In this document: positions 1-6,668 of the stretch, in pieces
Layout: each line of letters opens with the position of its first letter
Numbering within the stretch: the stretch's first letter is position 1
From: a bacterium
Lineage (GTDB): Bacteria; Electryoneota; RPQS01
Direction of reading: 5' to 3'
NCBI GenBank assembly: GCA_028711875.1
Contig: JAQTRJ010000045.1
Span: 1 to 10,850, forward strand
Length of the DNA: 10,850 nt
Notes under the pieces: generated by a model
Database searches by the model: none
Told to the model about the DNA's origin: nothing
What the model saw: only the letters and a program-made list of their open reading frames with translations
Program-made: the position numbers and the translations under genes

Positions 1-60
1 ACCTTCCGCGAGGGCGATCCGATCCACGAAATCCGGGTGGATCTGACTCAGCCGCGGTAG
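1..60 (+). CDS. 3' end of an unidentified gene (partial)
   Basis: Reading from base 1, 19 sense codons run to a TAG at 58-60. The residues end in RVDLTQPR. Codon choice is GC-rich at third positions, like the confirmed genes downstream, which supports a real coding end. Too little is present to name a family. The gene starts outside the window. No convincing terminator follows it: a 5-bp inverted repeat at 60-64/76-80 lacks a T-tract. Confidence 0.55.
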   Translation, partial: TFREGDPIHEIRVDLTQPR

Positions 61-124
61 GAGCGCGTCACAAAAGCTCCCCGATTTTCCGATGAATTTT
101 CTTTTCCGAGAACTATCGAGTTTC

Positions 125-158
125 TTGAATAATTGTTTATTCGATACTTTGATAGGAT
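125..158 (+). promoter_or_regulatory. Weak candidate promoter with overlapping dyad for the gldA run
   Basis: The leader between the upstream stop and gldA is visibly AT-richer than the flanking genes. TTGAAT at 125-130 could be a -35 element, with TTTGAT (148-153, 17-base spacing) as a 4/6 match to a -10 element. Inside this span lies a perfect dyad, GAATAA-TTGT-TTATTC (127-142), which could bind a dimeric repressor or simply reflect AT-rich promoter DNA. The position, about 110 bases before gldA, is plausible. Neither hexamer is strong, so the call is tentative. Confidence 0.3.
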
Positions 159-196
159 TGTTGCGATCATCAAGAAAACGGGAACCTCTTCATCGC

Positions 197-265
197 ATGA
201 GGAGTAAATTTTTCGAAAGTGAAAGTCGTTTCAAAACGGACAACACGTGGGTAAACAGTCTATGA
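197..265 (+). other. Possible 22-codon upstream ORF overlapping the gldA start
   Basis: ATG at 197 opens a 22-codon frame that ends in TGA at 263-265. It overlaps the ATG of gldA (262-264) in the ATGA arrangement typical of translational coupling. No good ribosome site precedes ATG 197. The AGGAG-like stretch at 200-204 lies just inside the ORF rather than upstream of it. The peptide is polar and charged, with no recognisable attenuator codon run. It may be a coupling leader peptide or chance. The sequence shows only the overlap; the function is inference. Confidence 0.2.
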
Positions 266-1242
266 TCGAGTTGTCACAGGTTACGAAATCGTACGCGGGA
301 GTCAAGGCGGTGGACAACGTGACGTTGTCCATTCCGTCCGGGCAGATTCTCGGTTTCCTCGGGCCGAATGGAGCGGGGAAGACCACCACCATGCGGATGA
401 TTACCTGCTACATGCCGCCCACGTCGGGGACGATCCGCGTGGACGGTCTCGATGTTGAGGAGCAGTCGCTGGAGGTGCGGAAGAAAATCGGTTATCTGCC
501 GGAGATGGCGCCGGTCTATCAGGACATGAGCGTGAGCGACTACCTGAGCTACGTGATTGACCTGCGGTGCATTCCCGTGGATCAGCAGGCCGCGCGGCGC
601 AAGAGCATTATCGAGCGCTGCGGACTGGGAACGGTGCTGCACAAAGATGTCGGCCAGCTTTCGAAAGGATTCCGACAGCGGGTCGGGCTTGCGCAGGCGA
701 TGATCCACGATCCCAACATCGTGGTGCTCGATGAGCCGACGGCGGGGCTGGATCCCAATCAGATCGTGGAGATTCGCACGCTGATCAAGGAACTCGGGCG
801 CGAGAAAACGGTGATTCTTTCCACCCACATTCTGTCGGAAGTGCAGGCAACCTGCTCGCGGATCGTCATCATCAATCAGGGGCGGATCGTAGCCGATGAT
901 ACGCCCGAGGGCTTGCAGGCGGGCAGCGTGGGGCGGACGGCGACGATGCTCACCCTCAAGTCCGGAGCGGCGCGCGCGGCGGAGATCATCGGCGCGCTGG
1001 ACGGAGTGGACGCCGTGCGCGGCGTCCCGTCGGGCGACGGCACGATCCGGCTGCGCGTGGAATGTCCGAAGGGGCGCGACGTGCGCGAAGATCTGTTTCG
1101 ACTGGCCGTCCGCGAGAACTGGGTGATTCTCGAGATGGGAATCGAGGGCCGCAGTCTCGAGGACGTGTTCCACAAACTGACCATCGAGGAGCGGCAGCCC
1201 GGCGCGGCGGCCCCCGCCTCATCATCATCAACCGTAAGATAA
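262..1242 (+). CDS. gldA: GldA-like ABC transporter ATP-binding subunit
   Basis: Cytoplasmic ATPase expected to energise the permease encoded by the next gene. Counting from ATG 262 (326 residues), it has Walker A GPNGAGKTT at 34-42, GYLPE at the Q-loop position (77-81), the signature variant LSKGF followed by RQR at 133-140, Walker B IVVLDEP at 153-159, D-loop AGLDP at 161-165 and the H-loop histidine at 189. GYLPE and LSKGF-RQR are characteristic of GldA and related ABC-2 type ATPases. Residues from about 210 to 308 form the usual C-terminal accessory region (DUF4162-like), followed by a low-complexity Ala/Ser tail. An in-frame GTG at 247 would add five residues. ATG 262 is preferred because MIELSQVTKSY matches the normal family start. 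The gene ends 7 bases before gldF. The family call is secure. The symbol reflects similarity to the gliding-motility ATPase and does not prove gliding. Confidence 0.85.
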   Translation: MIELSQVTKSYAGVKAVDNVTLSIPSGQILGFLGPNGAGKTTTMRMITCYMPPTSGTIRVDGLDVEEQSLEVRKKIGYLPEMAPVYQDMSVSDYLSYVIDLRCIPVDQQAARRKSIIERCGLGTVLHKDVGQLSKGFRQRVGLAQAMIHDPNIVVLDEPTAGLDPNQIVEIRTLIKELGREKTVILSTHILSEVQATCSRIVIINQGRIVADDTPEGLQAGSVGRTATMLTLKSGAARAAEIIGALDGVDAVRGVPSGDGTIRLRVECPKGRDVREDLFRLAVRENWVILEMGIEGRSLEDVFHKLTIEERQPGAAAPASSSSTVR

Positions 1243-1249
1243 AAGAGCC

Positions 1250-1960
1250 ATGCATAACGTTCTCTGCATCTTCCGGCGCGAGTTCCGTTCCTACTTCGAT
1301 TCTCCCATCGCCTATATCGTGCTCATGTTTTTCCTGCTGGTCTCGGGCTATTTTTTCACGTCGAATTTATTTCTGCTCGATCAGGCGAACCTGCGCACGC
1401 TGTTCGGAATCGTACCGCCGCTCTACGTGTTTTTCATTCCGGCGATCTCCATGAGGCTGCTGGCCGAGGAACGGAAATCGGGCACCATCGAATTGCTGTT
1501 CACCTATCCGATCCGCGACACCGAGATCGTCATCGGTAAGTTTCTGGCCGCGCTCTCGCTGATCGGAGTGCTGCTGCTGTTCTCGGTCGTCTACGCGTTT
1601 TCGGTGAGTATGCTCGGCGATCTGGACGTCGGACAGACGTTTTCCGGCTATGTCGGGCTGCTGCTGATGGGCGCCGCCTATCTGGCGATCGGCATGTTCG
1701 CGTCTTCGATCACCGAGAATCAGATCGTGGCCTTTATCGTGGCGCTGGCGATTTCGTTTTTCTTCTTCATCCTGGATAAGGTTCTGTTCTTCGTTCCGCT
1801 GTCGCTGGCCAATATTCTGGAATATCTGGCCATCGAATACCACTTTCAGAGCATTTCGCGCGGAGTGATTGACACGCGGAACGTCATCTACTTCCTCTCG
1901 ATGATCTTCGTGGGATTGCTGCTCGCCAGTCATGCGCTGTCGCGGCGCAAAGGCGACTGA
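1250..1960 (+). CDS. gldF: GldF-like ABC-2 type permease
   Basis: Integral inner-membrane permease of 236 residues, the usual size for GldF and the ABC2_membrane_2 group. It has six predicted hydrophobic segments, at roughly 18-38, 52-70, 98-120, 130-153, 157-183 and 211-230. Between segments 2 and 3 it carries the family hallmark MRLLAEERKSGTIELL (68-83), the amphipathic stretch that contacts the ATPase. It starts 7 bases after the gldA stop with only a weak AAAGAG ribosome site, so it is probably translated by reinitiation from gldA. Together with GldA it should form the core of the transporter. The substrate cannot be deduced. The C-terminus is short and basic (SRRKGD), consistent with a cytoplasmic end. 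Confidence 0.87.
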   Translation: MHNVLCIFRREFRSYFDSPIAYIVLMFFLLVSGYFFTSNLFLLDQANLRTLFGIVPPLYVFFIPAISMRLLAEERKSGTIELLFTYPIRDTEIVIGKFLAALSLIGVLLLFSVVYAFSVSMLGDLDVGQTFSGYVGLLLMGAAYLAIGMFASSITENQIVAFIVALAISFFFFILDKVLFFVPLSLANILEYLAIEYHFQSISRGVIDTRNVIYFLSMIFVGLLLASHALSRRKGD

Positions 1961-2004
1961 CCTCGAGCGCGCTCCGAATCATCGCAAGACATCCGACAAC
2001 ACCG

Positions 2005-2010
2005 AGGAAA
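2005..2010 (+). promoter_or_regulatory. Ribosome binding site of gldG
   Basis: GAGGAA lies 7 bases before ATG 2018 in the 57-base gap after gldF. An out-of-frame ATG at 2010 directly abuts this site and reads only three codons to a TGA, so the spacing decides for 2018 as the true start. It is the clearest Shine-Dalgarno site in the window. Confidence 0.65.
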
Positions 2011-2017
2011 TGAAGAT

Positions 2018-3604
2018 ATGAAACGGAAGACTTGGTCGGTTTCCTCCGTCTCCAATCTGCTGATCGTGCTCGCCATCGTGGTGGTGGTGAACCTGATCGG
2101 ATTGCGCCTGTTCGGGCGGGCGGATCTCACCGAAAACCGGATTTACACTCTGAGTAAAGCGTCGCGGAGAGTGGTGGCGGATCTGGACGACCGTCTCACG
2201 GTCAAAGCCTATTTTACGAAGGACCTGCCGCCGCCCTACAACGCCAACTCGCGCTACGTGCAGGACGCGCTGGCGGATTACCGCTCGTACGGCGGCGGGA
2301 ATTTCATGTTTGAATTCGTGGATCCCGCCGACGAGGAGAAGCTGCAGCAGGAAGCGCAGCAGTACCGCATCCAGCCCGTTCAAGTGAACGTGATGGAGAA
2401 GGACGAGGTCAAGCTCAAGCGCGCCTATATGGGACTCGTGCTGATCTACGGCAGCAAGCACGAGACGATCCCGCTGGTTCAGACCGTGCAGAATTTCGAA
2501 TATGAAATGACGTCGGCGATCAAGCGACTAACGTCCGATCAACTGCCGAAGGTCGGTTTTCTCGGCGGATTCGGCACGCCCGACTTGGGCATGGACATGC
2601 GCCAGATTACCACGGCGCTTGCCAAGCACTATCAGGTTGTGCCCGTCAGTACGCTGTCCGGAAATGAGCTGATTCCCTCGGACATCGGCGTACTCTGCAT
2701 TGTGCAGCCGAAGGAGCCGCTGGACGAGTGGACGAAGTTCGCCGTGGATCAATACATCATGCACGGCGGCAAGGTCGGCTGGCTTCTGAATAAGGTTAAT
2801 GCCGACGTGCAGAATTCGATGGCGACCGGCCTGCAACTCGGGCTGGATGACATGACACGGCAATACGGATTCACGGTGGCGAACAATCTGGTGATGGACA
2901 TTAACGCCTCGATGATCAACGTGCAGCAGCAGGGATACATGATCATCACCAACATGGTTCGCTATCCGGCGTTTCCGCGGATTCTCGATTTCAACAGCGA
3001 ACAGCCGATCGTGAAAGACTTTCAGGAGCTGCCGTTGTTCTTCCCGAGTTCGATTGACACGATGCCGCCGACCGGCGGAGCGGTGAAATATGAGCCGTTG
3101 TTCCGCACGAGCGAGCTGACGCGAGTCCAGGCGGGACGATTCGACATCAATCCGATGGGACAGTGGAAGCGCGAAGATTTTCAGGGCGGCGCGAAATTGC
3201 TCGGCGTAGCGATGACCGGGACGTTTCCGTCGGCGTTCGCGGGCAAGGCGGTGCCGCATCCTACGGATTCGCTGGCCTCGCCCCCGGCAGTGAGCATTCT
3301 GACCGAGAGTCCCGAAACGCGAATGGTGGTGATCGGCGATGGAAACTTCGTGCAGGGACAATTCATGCAGGGCGGTCCGGGTCAGATTCTGTTCCTCAAT
3401 ATCGTGGATTGGCTGAGTCAGGACAGCGACCTGATGAGTATCCGTTCGCGGGAAGCTGCGGTGCGTCCGCTGAAGTCGGACGTCTCCGATGCCACGAAGC
3501 AAACGGTGAAATACGCGAATCTGTTCGGACCTCCGGCGTTGGTGCTGCTGATCGGGGCGTTTCGCTGGACGACACGGCGTAATCGCCGGAAGGGGGTGGC
3601 CTGA
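2018..3604 (+). CDS. gldG: GldG-like ABC transporter auxiliary protein
   Basis: A 528-residue protein with an N-terminal membrane anchor (about 12-33), a large extracytoplasmic body and a second hydrophobic segment near the C-terminus (about 502-517), followed by a basic tail. RADLTENRIYTLS (34-46), just after the first anchor, is the typical GldG hallmark. The stretch FEYEMTSAIKRLT followed by KVGFLGGFG (178-186) marks the start of the ABC_transp_aux domain (PF09822), the domain shared with GldG and IFT52. No ATPase or permease motifs are present, so it acts as a partner of GldA/GldF. The periplasmic domain probably binds a substrate or another envelope protein, which is inference. Its TGA shares its A with the ATG of the next gene, so the two are translationally coupled. 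Length and layout are normal for the family. Confidence 0.87.
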   Translation: MKRKTWSVSSVSNLLIVLAIVVVVNLIGLRLFGRADLTENRIYTLSKASRRVVADLDDRLTVKAYFTKDLPPPYNANSRYVQDALADYRSYGGGNFMFEFVDPADEEKLQQEAQQYRIQPVQVNVMEKDEVKLKRAYMGLVLIYGSKHETIPLVQTVQNFEYEMTSAIKRLTSDQLPKVGFLGGFGTPDLGMDMRQITTALAKHYQVVPVSTLSGNELIPSDIGVLCIVQPKEPLDEWTKFAVDQYIMHGGKVGWLLNKVNADVQNSMATGLQLGLDDMTRQYGFTVANNLVMDINASMINVQQQGYMIITNMVRYPAFPRILDFNSEQPIVKDFQELPLFFPSSIDTMPPTGGAVKYEPLFRTSELTRVQAGRFDINPMGQWKREDFQGGAKLLGVAMTGTFPSAFAGKAVPHPTDSLASPPAVSILTESPETRMVVIGDGNFVQGQFMQGGPGQILFLNIVDWLSQDSDLMSIRSREAAVRPLKSDVSDATKQTVKYANLFGPPALVLLIGAFRWTTRRNRRKGVA

Positions 3605-4533
3605 TGAAGCGTTCATTGATTCTACTCGTGATTCTGCTGGTCCTCATCGGAGTCTATTGGGCGGTGCAATCGAGTCGTCCGGTGGCCAAGGCGGATCGTC
3701 CGTTCGTTGAGACGGACACGGCGAAGGTCGTCACGCTGCGGATCGAGGCCGCCGGCGAAACGGTGGAACTGACGCGCCGCGGCGCGCAGTGGTTCGTCAC
3801 GAAGCCGCTGGAATTCCCGGCCGCCGCGCGCAATGTAGAACAAGCGCTGGGACGGCTCTCCGAGATGAAGATGCTGACGCTGATCACGAATCGTGCGGAA
3901 CGCTTCGCCGAGTTTCAGGTGGATGACTCGGCGGGACTCGGCGTCACGGTGACGGATGACCAGACGACGACGGCGTTCCGTCTGGGCAAGGCCGGGCCGA
4001 CGGGCGGGACCTGCTATGCGCGGCTGGAGGGCAGCAACGACGTGTGGGAGATCGCCGGGAATCAGACGCCCGCTTTCAAACGCGCGGCGAAAGACTGGCG
4101 CGATAAAACGATCAGCGAGTACGACCGCGAGAACTTCGTCAAGTTTACGCTCGAATTTCCGGATCAGTTGTTCACGCTGACGTTGGTGGATACCGTGTGG
4201 AAGGTGGAGGCGGGAACCGAAAAATTCGACGCGGACAAGAATCAGGTGAGCCGACTGACGGGTCTCTTATCGCGCATGTCGGGAGTGGACTTCGCCGACA
4301 CGCTGTCCGCCGCGGCATTCGAGTCGCCCGCCTGTCGCGTGGTCGCCGAATTCGCTTCGGGCGAGCCGCTCGACCTGCGGCTGATTCCCAAGAGCGACGA
4401 CGCCAATCAGTATTACGTGCGTAAAGCGGGCGCGCTCGCCGATTACGTGATCTATAAGAGCACCGCTGAAGTGCTGATGAGAAAGCTCTCCGAATACAAG
4501 CCCAAGCCCGCGACGACGGCGACGCAGGGCTGA
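3604..4533 (+). CDS. DUF4340 domain protein, partner of the GldAFG-like transporter
   Basis: A 309-residue protein with a basic start (MKR), one hydrophobic segment (about 4-21) that is a membrane anchor or uncleaved signal, and an otherwise soluble extracytoplasmic body. GAQWFVTKPLEFPA (60-73) resembles the conserved 'G-x-W-x-V-T-x-P-x-x-x-P-A' block of DUF4340 (PF14238). The rest looks like repeated beta-rich segments, and similar blocks recur near 190-205. DUF4340 genes are commonly found after GldG-type genes, and here the ATG overlaps the gldG stop by one base with a G-rich ribosome site (AAGGGGG, near 3590-3596). The biochemical function of the family is not known to me. Context suggests an extracytoplasmic subunit of the same complex. 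The C-terminus is a short Lys/Pro/Thr/Ala-rich tail. Confidence 0.8.
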   Translation: MKRSLILLVILLVLIGVYWAVQSSRPVAKADRPFVETDTAKVVTLRIEAAGETVELTRRGAQWFVTKPLEFPAAARNVEQALGRLSEMKMLTLITNRAERFAEFQVDDSAGLGVTVTDDQTTTAFRLGKAGPTGGTCYARLEGSNDVWEIAGNQTPAFKRAAKDWRDKTISEYDRENFVKFTLEFPDQLFTLTLVDTVWKVEAGTEKFDADKNQVSRLTGLLSRMSGVDFADTLSAAAFESPACRVVAEFASGEPLDLRLIPKSDDANQYYVRKAGALADYVIYKSTAEVLMRKLSEYKPKPATTATQG

Positions 4534-4544
4534 CCGAAACCGTG

Positions 4545-4576
4545 AGGCCGGTCGAGCGTTTGTTTCGATCCGGCTT
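4545..4576 (+). terminator. Bulged hairpin after the gldAFG-DUF4340 run
   Basis: Bases 4545-4555 pair with 4565-4576: 11 pairs including one G-T, with a single bulged T at 4569 and a 9-base loop. The hairpin begins 12 bases after the DUF4340 stop. No T-tract follows, so it may be a weak terminator, a processing or stability hairpin, or a structure limiting read-through into the next gene. It directly abuts the alternative GTG start at 4577 and would leave no room for a ribosome site there. Confidence 0.4.
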
Positions 4577-4597
4577 GTGAGTCCCACAGAACCACTT

Positions 4598-6547
4598 ATG
4601 CCGACATCTTTCGGCGATAAATCGCCTGCGCGGCCGATCCCGAAGCGGTTCATTTTGCTCGGGATCGTGCTCGTTTTCGCGGCGCTGGCCTTCTCCCCGT
4701 CATGGCAGAATGGCTTTGTCAGCGATGACAACGGCCTGATTCCCAATCGCATCAGTCTCTATCAAGACGTTGCGGGGCTTAAGGAACTGGTGCGGCACGT
4801 ATACTGGTGGGGATCGGGCGACACGGACGCGCGCTACGATCTTTATCGTCCGCTGGTCTCGGCGACCTTTTGGTTCGACTATCAGCTTGGCGGCGATGAT
4901 CCGCGCGTCTATCACGTCTCGAATTATCTGGTTCATCTGGCGAATACGCTGCTGGTCTATTTGTGTCTGGTTCCGATTGCCGGAAGCGGCTTGGCGCTGG
5001 CGGTGGCGGCGCTCTTCGGAGTCGGACCTGCGGCGGTGACGTCGGTGGGCTGGATTTCCGGTCGCACCGATTTATGGGCGGCGTTTTTTTCGCTGCTGTT
5101 CATTTGGCTGTTTGGTCTGGCTGCGCGCCGGAATTCGCGCGGAGCGGCTGTGGGAGCGTGGGGCAGCTTGTTTCTGGCGCTCATGTCCAAAGAAGCGGCA
5201 ATCGTCGCACCGCTGATCGCGTGGGCGCTGCAGCGAGGGTCCGTTGCCGGCGAGCGAGCGAGTTCTCGCGGAGTGCAAGGGTGGAGTCGCTATCTGTGGC
5301 TGGCGATTCCCGTCGCCGGATATCTGCTCGTGCGCTGGCTGGCGGTGGGAGTGCTGGTTTCGCGCTCCCTGAAAACTGACCGGCTGCCCTATGTGGCGGA
5401 GCAATTGATTCGCAGCGCGATAGACATCGTTATCCCGGTTCATTACCGTTTCTTCTCCATGTTCTGGTGGAGCAATCCCGGCGCGCGCGGCATCGGATTC
5501 GTCCTGGTCTGGCTGGCATTGGCGGCGTTGGTGGCGGCGATCGTTGTCGGTCTGTGGCGCCGCCGATTGTGGGCGGCAGGCGGTTTGTGGTTCGGGGTGG
5601 CGCTCGCCCCGGTGTATTTGGCGGGACAATCGTGGAAACCGATTTCGGATTTCTACGCTTATCTGGCCATCGCCGGACTGTGGCTGTTCGTTTTGGGCGG
5701 ACTGGGAAGTGTGTTGCGCAAACCTGCCGCGCGCTGGAAACATTCCGCGAATGTCGCAGGGATTGCCGTGGGAGTGGTGGTGGTTCTGTTCGGAGTGCTG
5801 ACGTTCCTGCGCGTGCCGATTCTGCGCTCGCAGTTCACGCTGGCCGAGCACATGGCGAGGCGGGAACCGCACACTCCCGCCGCGCTCATGAGTTTGGGCG
5901 AAGAGTATTTCTCGGCCGGGAATGCCGGGCGGGGTGAAGAGTGGATGATGCGGGCGGCATCGCTGGACACGACGGCGATCGCGCCCTGGAAGAATTGCGC
6001 TCAATATTATTTGGCACAGAACGACGTGCGCAAAGCCGCGCCGTTCGTGGATCGTTTAGCGGAAATCGGAACGAATTCCAGCGATGCCCAAGCGGTGATC
6101 GCGCATTTCTATTATAAAGCCGGACACTGCACGGAAGCCGTCCAAACCTATCAGCGTTCCATGAGGCTGGCATATCCGACCGCCAGCACGCTCTACGACT
6201 ACGGTTTGGCGCTCCTTTGCATCGGCCAAAACAGTCTGGCTGTCGAGGCCTATCGGCTTGCACTTGCCCATCGCCCGTTCTGGCCGGCAGCCTACAGCAA
6301 TCTCGGCGTGGCGTATGAGAGTATGGGATCGCTGGCCGAAGCGATCGGCGCATACGAAACGGCGGTGCGGCAGGACCCAGCGCTCGCTACGACCTGGGAG
6401 TCGCTGGCGCTGCTCCACCTTCAGATGGGTCGCCTGCCCGATGCGGAGCGCGCCGCCGCGAATTTTTTCGCTCTGAATCCCCCACAGGAGCGAGTCGCGA
6501 AACTGCACGAGGCGATTTCGCAGACGCGGGGAGCGGCGGTTCCGTGA
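4598..6547 (+). CDS. TMTC-like polytopic membrane protein, putative GT-C glycosyltransferase with C-terminal TPRs
   Basis: About 649 residues from ATG 4598; an in-frame GTG at 4577 would add seven, and neither start has a clear ribosome site. The N-terminal two thirds (to about 420) is very hydrophobic, with many membrane segments. The C-terminal part (about 428-638) contains five or six TPR-like helical pairs, for example AAYSNLGVAYESMGSLAEAI. The architecture and several motifs match bacterial relatives of TMTC O-mannosyltransferases (GT-C fold): an acidic pair in the first loop (VSDD, Asp43-Asp44), YRPL (83-86), YHVSNYLVHLANTLL (105-119), WISGRTDL (152-159) and SKEAAIV (197-203). By analogy it would transfer a sugar from a lipid carrier to an extracytoplasmic acceptor; this is inference from fold and motifs. 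The usual 'HP..VE' before ISGR is replaced by GPAAVTS, so activity may be altered. A terminator follows. Confidence 0.68.
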   Translation: MPTSFGDKSPARPIPKRFILLGIVLVFAALAFSPSWQNGFVSDDNGLIPNRISLYQDVAGLKELVRHVYWWGSGDTDARYDLYRPLVSATFWFDYQLGGDDPRVYHVSNYLVHLANTLLVYLCLVPIAGSGLALAVAALFGVGPAAVTSVGWISGRTDLWAAFFSLLFIWLFGLAARRNSRGAAVGAWGSLFLALMSKEAAIVAPLIAWALQRGSVAGERASSRGVQGWSRYLWLAIPVAGYLLVRWLAVGVLVSRSLKTDRLPYVAEQLIRSAIDIVIPVHYRFFSMFWWSNPGARGIGFVLVWLALAALVAAIVVGLWRRRLWAAGGLWFGVALAPVYLAGQSWKPISDFYAYLAIAGLWLFVLGGLGSVLRKPAARWKHSANVAGIAVGVVVVLFGVLTFLRVPILRSQFTLAEHMARREPHTPAALMSLGEEYFSAGNAGRGEEWMMRAASLDTTAIAPWKNCAQYYLAQNDVRKAAPFVDRLAEIGTNSSDAQAVIAHFYYKAGHCTEAVQTYQRSMRLAYPTASTLYDYGLALLCIGQNSLAVEAYRLALAHRPFWPAAYSNLGVAYESMGSLAEAIGAYETAVRQDPALATTWESLALLHLQMGRLPDAERAAANFFALNPPQERVAKLHEAISQTRGAAVP

Positions 6548-6589
6548 CGAAACCGATGCGACCCCTTGCGAAATGCTTCGATGACATCC

Positions 6590-6622
6590 GAGACCCAGAG
6601 TCGAACGCTCTGGGTTCTCTTC
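6590..6622 (+). terminator. Rho-independent terminator after the TPR membrane protein
   Basis: ACCCAGAG (6593-6600) pairs perfectly with CTCTGGGT (6608-6615) around a 7-base loop. Three more pairs (6590-6592 with 6617-6619) extend the stem past a bulged T. A pyrimidine-rich, T-containing run (TTCTCTT) follows. It lies 43 bases after the TGA at 6545-6547 and 46 bases before the next gene, so it separates two transcription units. The remainder of the 6548-6668 gap shows no strong promoter that I can defend. Confidence 0.65.
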
Positions 6623-6668
6623 GATTTGTGAATCGGAATCGAATGAAAAGTCAATCCTCGAACATGTC

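Noticed and set aside
60..80. Possible terminator after the first partial gene (GGAGC...GCTCC)
   Set aside because: Only five pairs around an 11-base loop and no T-tract.
274..1173. Minus-strand ORF (299 codons) opposite gldA
   Set aside because: It lies entirely antisense to an ATPase gene with all ABC motifs intact, and its composition is that of a shadow.
1965..1974. Perfect 10-base palindrome GAGCGCGCTC after gldF
   Set aside because: It has no loop, is short, and such GC palindromes are expected by chance in this composition.
3163..3582. Plus-strand out-of-frame ORF within gldG
   Set aside because: It overlaps a continuous family-matching reading frame and has Gly/Arg-rich noise composition.
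2528..3616. Long minus-strand ORF (362 codons) opposite gldG
   Set aside because: It mirrors the codon structure of a clear GldG gene, is rich in Arg/His/Gln in the manner of antisense shadows, and shows no family motif.
5072..6004. Long minus-strand ORF (310 codons) opposite the TMTC-like gene
   Set aside because: Arg/Pro/Gln-rich antisense shadow of a strongly supported membrane protein gene, with no domain or ribosome site.
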